DNA from: Bacillota bacterium
GTDB lineage: Bacteria > Bacillota > Clostridia > Christensenellales > SZUA-584
DNA length: 15,222 nt
Assembly: GCA_023441905.1 (NCBI GenBank)
Contig: JAEZNC010000127.1
Span: forward strand, 1 to 15,222
Direction: 5' to 3'
Each line of letters starts with the position of its first letter. Position 1 is the first letter of the stretch. Below the pieces are notes generated by a model. That model was not told the origin of the DNA. It made no database searches and worked only from the letters and a program-made list of their open reading frames with translations. Positions 13,295 to 15,222 of this stretch are shown piece by piece. The translations under genes were made by a program, and so were the position numbers.

Positions 13295-14090
13295 TCTGTG
13301 CCTCCAGAATAAATTTATCTATGACATCAGCTACGCCGCCCTCGTTGTTTGAGGGGCAGATATAGCGGGCAGCTTTTTTGGTGATGGGGGCCGCGTTCGC
13401 CACGGCCACACCCAGCCCGGCAACTTTTATCATGGGGATATCAATCTCGGCATCCCCGATCGCGATAGTTTCCGCCTCTTGAATGCCGTAGTACTGAGCC
13501 ACAAATTTTAGCGCATCGCCCTTGCTGACGCCGGGGCTGGAGATTTCCAGGTAAGTCGGCTTGGAGCGGGTGATGGTAAGCTTAGGGAATTTCTGCTTTG
13601 CCGCCGTCTGCAGGCCGTCCATGCGTTCGGGGTCGGTAATCAGCAGAACCTTGGGCGTATGAATCTCATTCAGCTCCAGCAAACCCGGCATCTGAACGCC
13701 TTTAAAACCGTTGATTGTTTCATAGCCTTCAAGATACTTGTTTTTCTCGTGGTAGACAAGGTCGCCGCCGATATACACCTGAAAATGAACCCCATTTTCC
13801 TGTGCAAAAGCGATAATCTCTTTGACAACTGCCGGATCTACATTTTTGCTGTAGATGCATTCGCCATCCTCGTCATATATTTCCGCACCGCCCGTGGTAA
13901 TCATAGCCGTTTTCAGTCCGAGTTCGTCGTAGAAGCGCCGCGAGCCCTTCAATATTCTTCCCGTACAGAGCACGATATATATCCCCAGATCCACTGCTTT
14001 GTCTATCGCATTTCTCACGCGGTCCGGTATGTGAAGAGAACTGTCCAGCAGCGTATCGTCAAGGTCAATTGCAATCAGTTTATAAGCCAT
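13272..14090 (-). CDS. HAD superfamily hydrolase, Cof/YidA-like (probable sugar phosphatase)
   Basis: The 272-residue protein has all four HAD motifs: DLDDT with Asp9 as probable nucleophile (AIDLDDTLL, 8-15), CTGR (42-45), a Lys near 190 in SKGDALKF, and GDAEIDIPM (212-220) that holds the metal. The cap between residues 85 and 185 is the large type found in Cof proteins. These enzymes remove phosphate from sugar phosphates or cofactors such as FMN and PLP. The start at 14090 is selected because GGAGG lies 5-6 bases upstream and the nucleophile motif comes at the expected place; an ATG at 14147 would add 19 residues beyond the -10 box. It opens the operon with hprK (23-bp overlap) and glucokinase, which supports a sugar-phosphate role. 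Confidence 0.9.
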   Translation of the reverse strand: MAYKLIAIDLDDTLLDSSLHIPDRVRNAIDKAVDLGIYIVLCTGRILKGSRRFYDELGLKTAMITTGGAEIYDEDGECIYSKNVDPAVVKEIIAFAQENGVHFQVYIGGDLVYHEKNKYLEGYETINGFKGVQMPGLLELNEIHTPKVLLITDPERMDGLQTAAKQKFPKLTITRSKPTYLEISSPGVSKGDALKFVAQYYGIQEAETIAIGDAEIDIPMIKVAGLGVAVANAAPITKKAARYICPSNNEGGVADVIDKFILEAQNENQAQD

Positions 14091-14138
14091 TTTTCCTCCG
14101 GTGTCCAGCCAAGATGTATTTAAAATTTTACTGCATAC

Positions 14139-14167
14139 ATTATACATGTTGCGGCGTATTTTGAAAA
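14139..14167 (-). promoter_or_regulatory. Sigma-A promoter of the HAD-hprK-glk operon
   Basis: On the minus strand, TTTTCA (complement of 14162-14167) and a perfect TATAAT (complement of 14139-14144) are 17 bp apart, about 48 bp before the HAD start codon. It is divergent from the carboxypeptidase promoter about 50 bp away. Confidence 0.72.
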
Positions 14168-14212
14168 CATCGAATATTAAACGGCTACTGTATGAAGACT
14201 TTACCGTTTTTC

Positions 14213-14241
14213 TTCACAAAATGGAGCTAAGCTGTTATACT
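14213..14241 (+). promoter_or_regulatory. Sigma-A promoter of the carboxypeptidase gene
   Basis: TTCACA (14213-14218), a 17-bp spacer and TATACT (14236-14241) lie about 50 bp before the TTG start. The paired TRTTAC operator of the hydrolase genes is absent here. A small hairpin ACCGGCGGAGCCGGT lies in the leader at about 14251-14265. Confidence 0.68.
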
Positions 14242-14293
14242 ATCAGGGAAACCGGCGGAGCCGGTGCAGTGACCATAAAAGGAGTATGACGAT

Positions 14294-15222
14294 TTGAAAA
14301 AAGCAACAGCAGTTTGTTTGGTAATATGCGTGATTTTGACAATGTTCGTCAGTTCAGCCTTGGCAGCGGCCCCTTATGAAGAAGAAGTCAAACCTCATGC
14401 CGTGATGTTGCTCGACGCCACGACAGGTCAGGTGCTTTTTGAAAAGAACGCGGATGAACAGATTTATCCGGCAAGCACCACGAAGATAATGACATGCGTT
14501 CTGGCGCTGGAGAAAGGGAATCTTGACGACACCGTGACCATCGGTGAGGAAGGCGACTGGACAGGTTCGGGATACTCTCTGATGGGCCTGAAAAAAGGCC
14601 AGCAGATTTCATTAAAAGAGCTCATTTACGGCATGATGCTGATTTCAGGCAATGATGCGGCTGCGGCTATTGCCGTGCATATCGGCGGTTCCCTCGAAGG
14701 CTTTGCCGCCCTGATGAACCAAAAAGCGGAGGAGCTTGGCATGACCGGCTCGCACTTTGTGACGCCGCACGGCGTGGATACGGACGGCCACTATGTGACC
14801 GCGCGCGACATGGCGACGCTGTCGCGCTATGCCATGAAAAACGAGCAGCTCATGGAGATTGTGGGTTCAGCCTCGTACGATTTCCCCTCCATGAACTTTA
14901 CGAAAGAGGAACAGAAGCAAAATACCAACAAGCTGCTGATCAGCAATGTGCCTGAAGGTGAGACAAGCTATTATTATGAGTACGCAACGGGTATCAAAAC
15001 CGGGGCGACGCCCAAGGCGTACCGCTGCCTCGTGAGTTCGGCGGAGAAGGACGGCATGAAGCTGCTGTGCCTGATATTCGGTGATGAAACGACGGACGGG
15101 AGCGAACGCTGGCCGCTGGCTAAGAGCCTTTTTGAATACGGCTTTAACGACTATGAAACGGTGGATATACAATCCTTGATTGCCAATGTGCCCGTGAGCG
15201 TGAACGTGGCGAACGCATCGCC
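14294..15222 (+). CDS. D-alanyl-D-alanine carboxypeptidase, PBP5/DacF type (3' end outside window)
   Basis: The visible 309 residues start at a TTG codon with AAAGGAG at 14278-14284; the nearby ATG at 14286 is out of frame and closes after three codons. A signal peptide (KKATAVCLV..SSALAAA, cut near residue 24-26) exports the protein. The three catalytic motifs of S11 serine peptidases are all present: SxxK at Ser61-Lys64 (PASTTKIMT), SGN at 118-120 and KTG at 235-237. The enzyme trims the terminal D-Ala of stem peptides and so limits cross-linking in peptidoglycan. The PBP5-type C-terminal domain starts near the window edge (ESLIANV-like region, about 290 onward) and is cut off. The gene is divergent from the hprK operon. 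Family assignment is firm; the DacF versus DacA label is open. Confidence 0.94.
   Translation, partial: MKKATAVCLVICVILTMFVSSALAAAPYEEEVKPHAVMLLDATTGQVLFEKNADEQIYPASTTKIMTCVLALEKGNLDDTVTIGEEGDWTGSGYSLMGLKKGQQISLKELIYGMMLISGNDAAAAIAVHIGGSLEGFAALMNQKAEELGMTGSHFVTPHGVDTDGHYVTARDMATLSRYAMKNEQLMEIVGSASYDFPSMNFTKEEQKQNTNKLLISNVPEGETSYYYEYATGIKTGATPKAYRCLVSSAEKDGMKLLCLIFGDETTDGSERWPLAKSLFEYGFNDYETVDIQSLIANVPVSVNVANAS

Noticed and set aside
14101..14289. Plus-strand open frame of 62 codons in the divergent promoter region
   Set aside because: It covers both divergent promoters and lacks a ribosome binding site.

Overview
The window reads as a stretch of chromosome from a Gram-positive, low-to-medium GC anaerobe, most likely a member of Clostridia (Bacillota). 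The main reasons are an HPr kinase gene, Bacillota-type ribosome binding sites (AAGGAGG-like) before nearly every gene, SleB-type cortex/cell-wall hydrolases, and a DacF-like D,D-carboxypeptidase. A position near Christensenellales or Oscillospirales is possible but is only a guess.

Layout. (1) 1-1080: the end of the F1Fo ATP synthase operon (atpD 3' end, atpC, strong terminator). (2) 1081-1586: non-coding, made of small interspersed palindromic repeats ending in GTCATTC/GAATGAC. (3) 1587-3333: a histidine-phosphatase-family gene, then a TetR regulator and a flavodoxin-like protein that probably form one operon. (4) 3357-9797: the distinctive part. Three paralogous membrane-anchored SleB-type peptidoglycan hydrolases (505, 419 and 469 aa) lie in the same direction, each with its own promoter and each ended by a stem-loop. 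A small ACT-domain gene sits between the first and second. Long spacers rich in hairpins separate them. (5) 9901-10998, minus strand: an orphan extracellular solute-binding protein. (6) 10999-11353: a spacer holding a reversed copy of the repeat from region 2. (7) 11354-14090, minus strand: a HAD phosphatase - hprK - ROK glucokinase operon. (8) 14213-15222, plus strand: divergent promoter and 5' part of a penicillin-binding-protein-5-type D-Ala-D-Ala carboxypeptidase.

How they fit. The best observation is that all three hydrolase genes share one promoter plan: two TRTTAC half-sites 11 bp apart, 7-8 bp upstream of a sigma-A type -35, then a 17-18 bp spacer and a -10. The first copy exactly fits the published WalR/YycF consensus (TGTWAH-N5-TGTWAH), and that regulator is known for controlling cell-wall hydrolases. 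This suggests a small co-regulated regulon for wall remodelling. Domain order in the hydrolases (cytoplasmic tail, single membrane helix, Pro/Thr linker, SleB catalytic domain, C-terminal peptidoglycan-binding domain) differs from classical secreted spore SleB. The hprK operon groups carbon-catabolite control with sugar phosphorylation and dephosphorylation. The nearby carboxypeptidase gene is a further cell-wall function.
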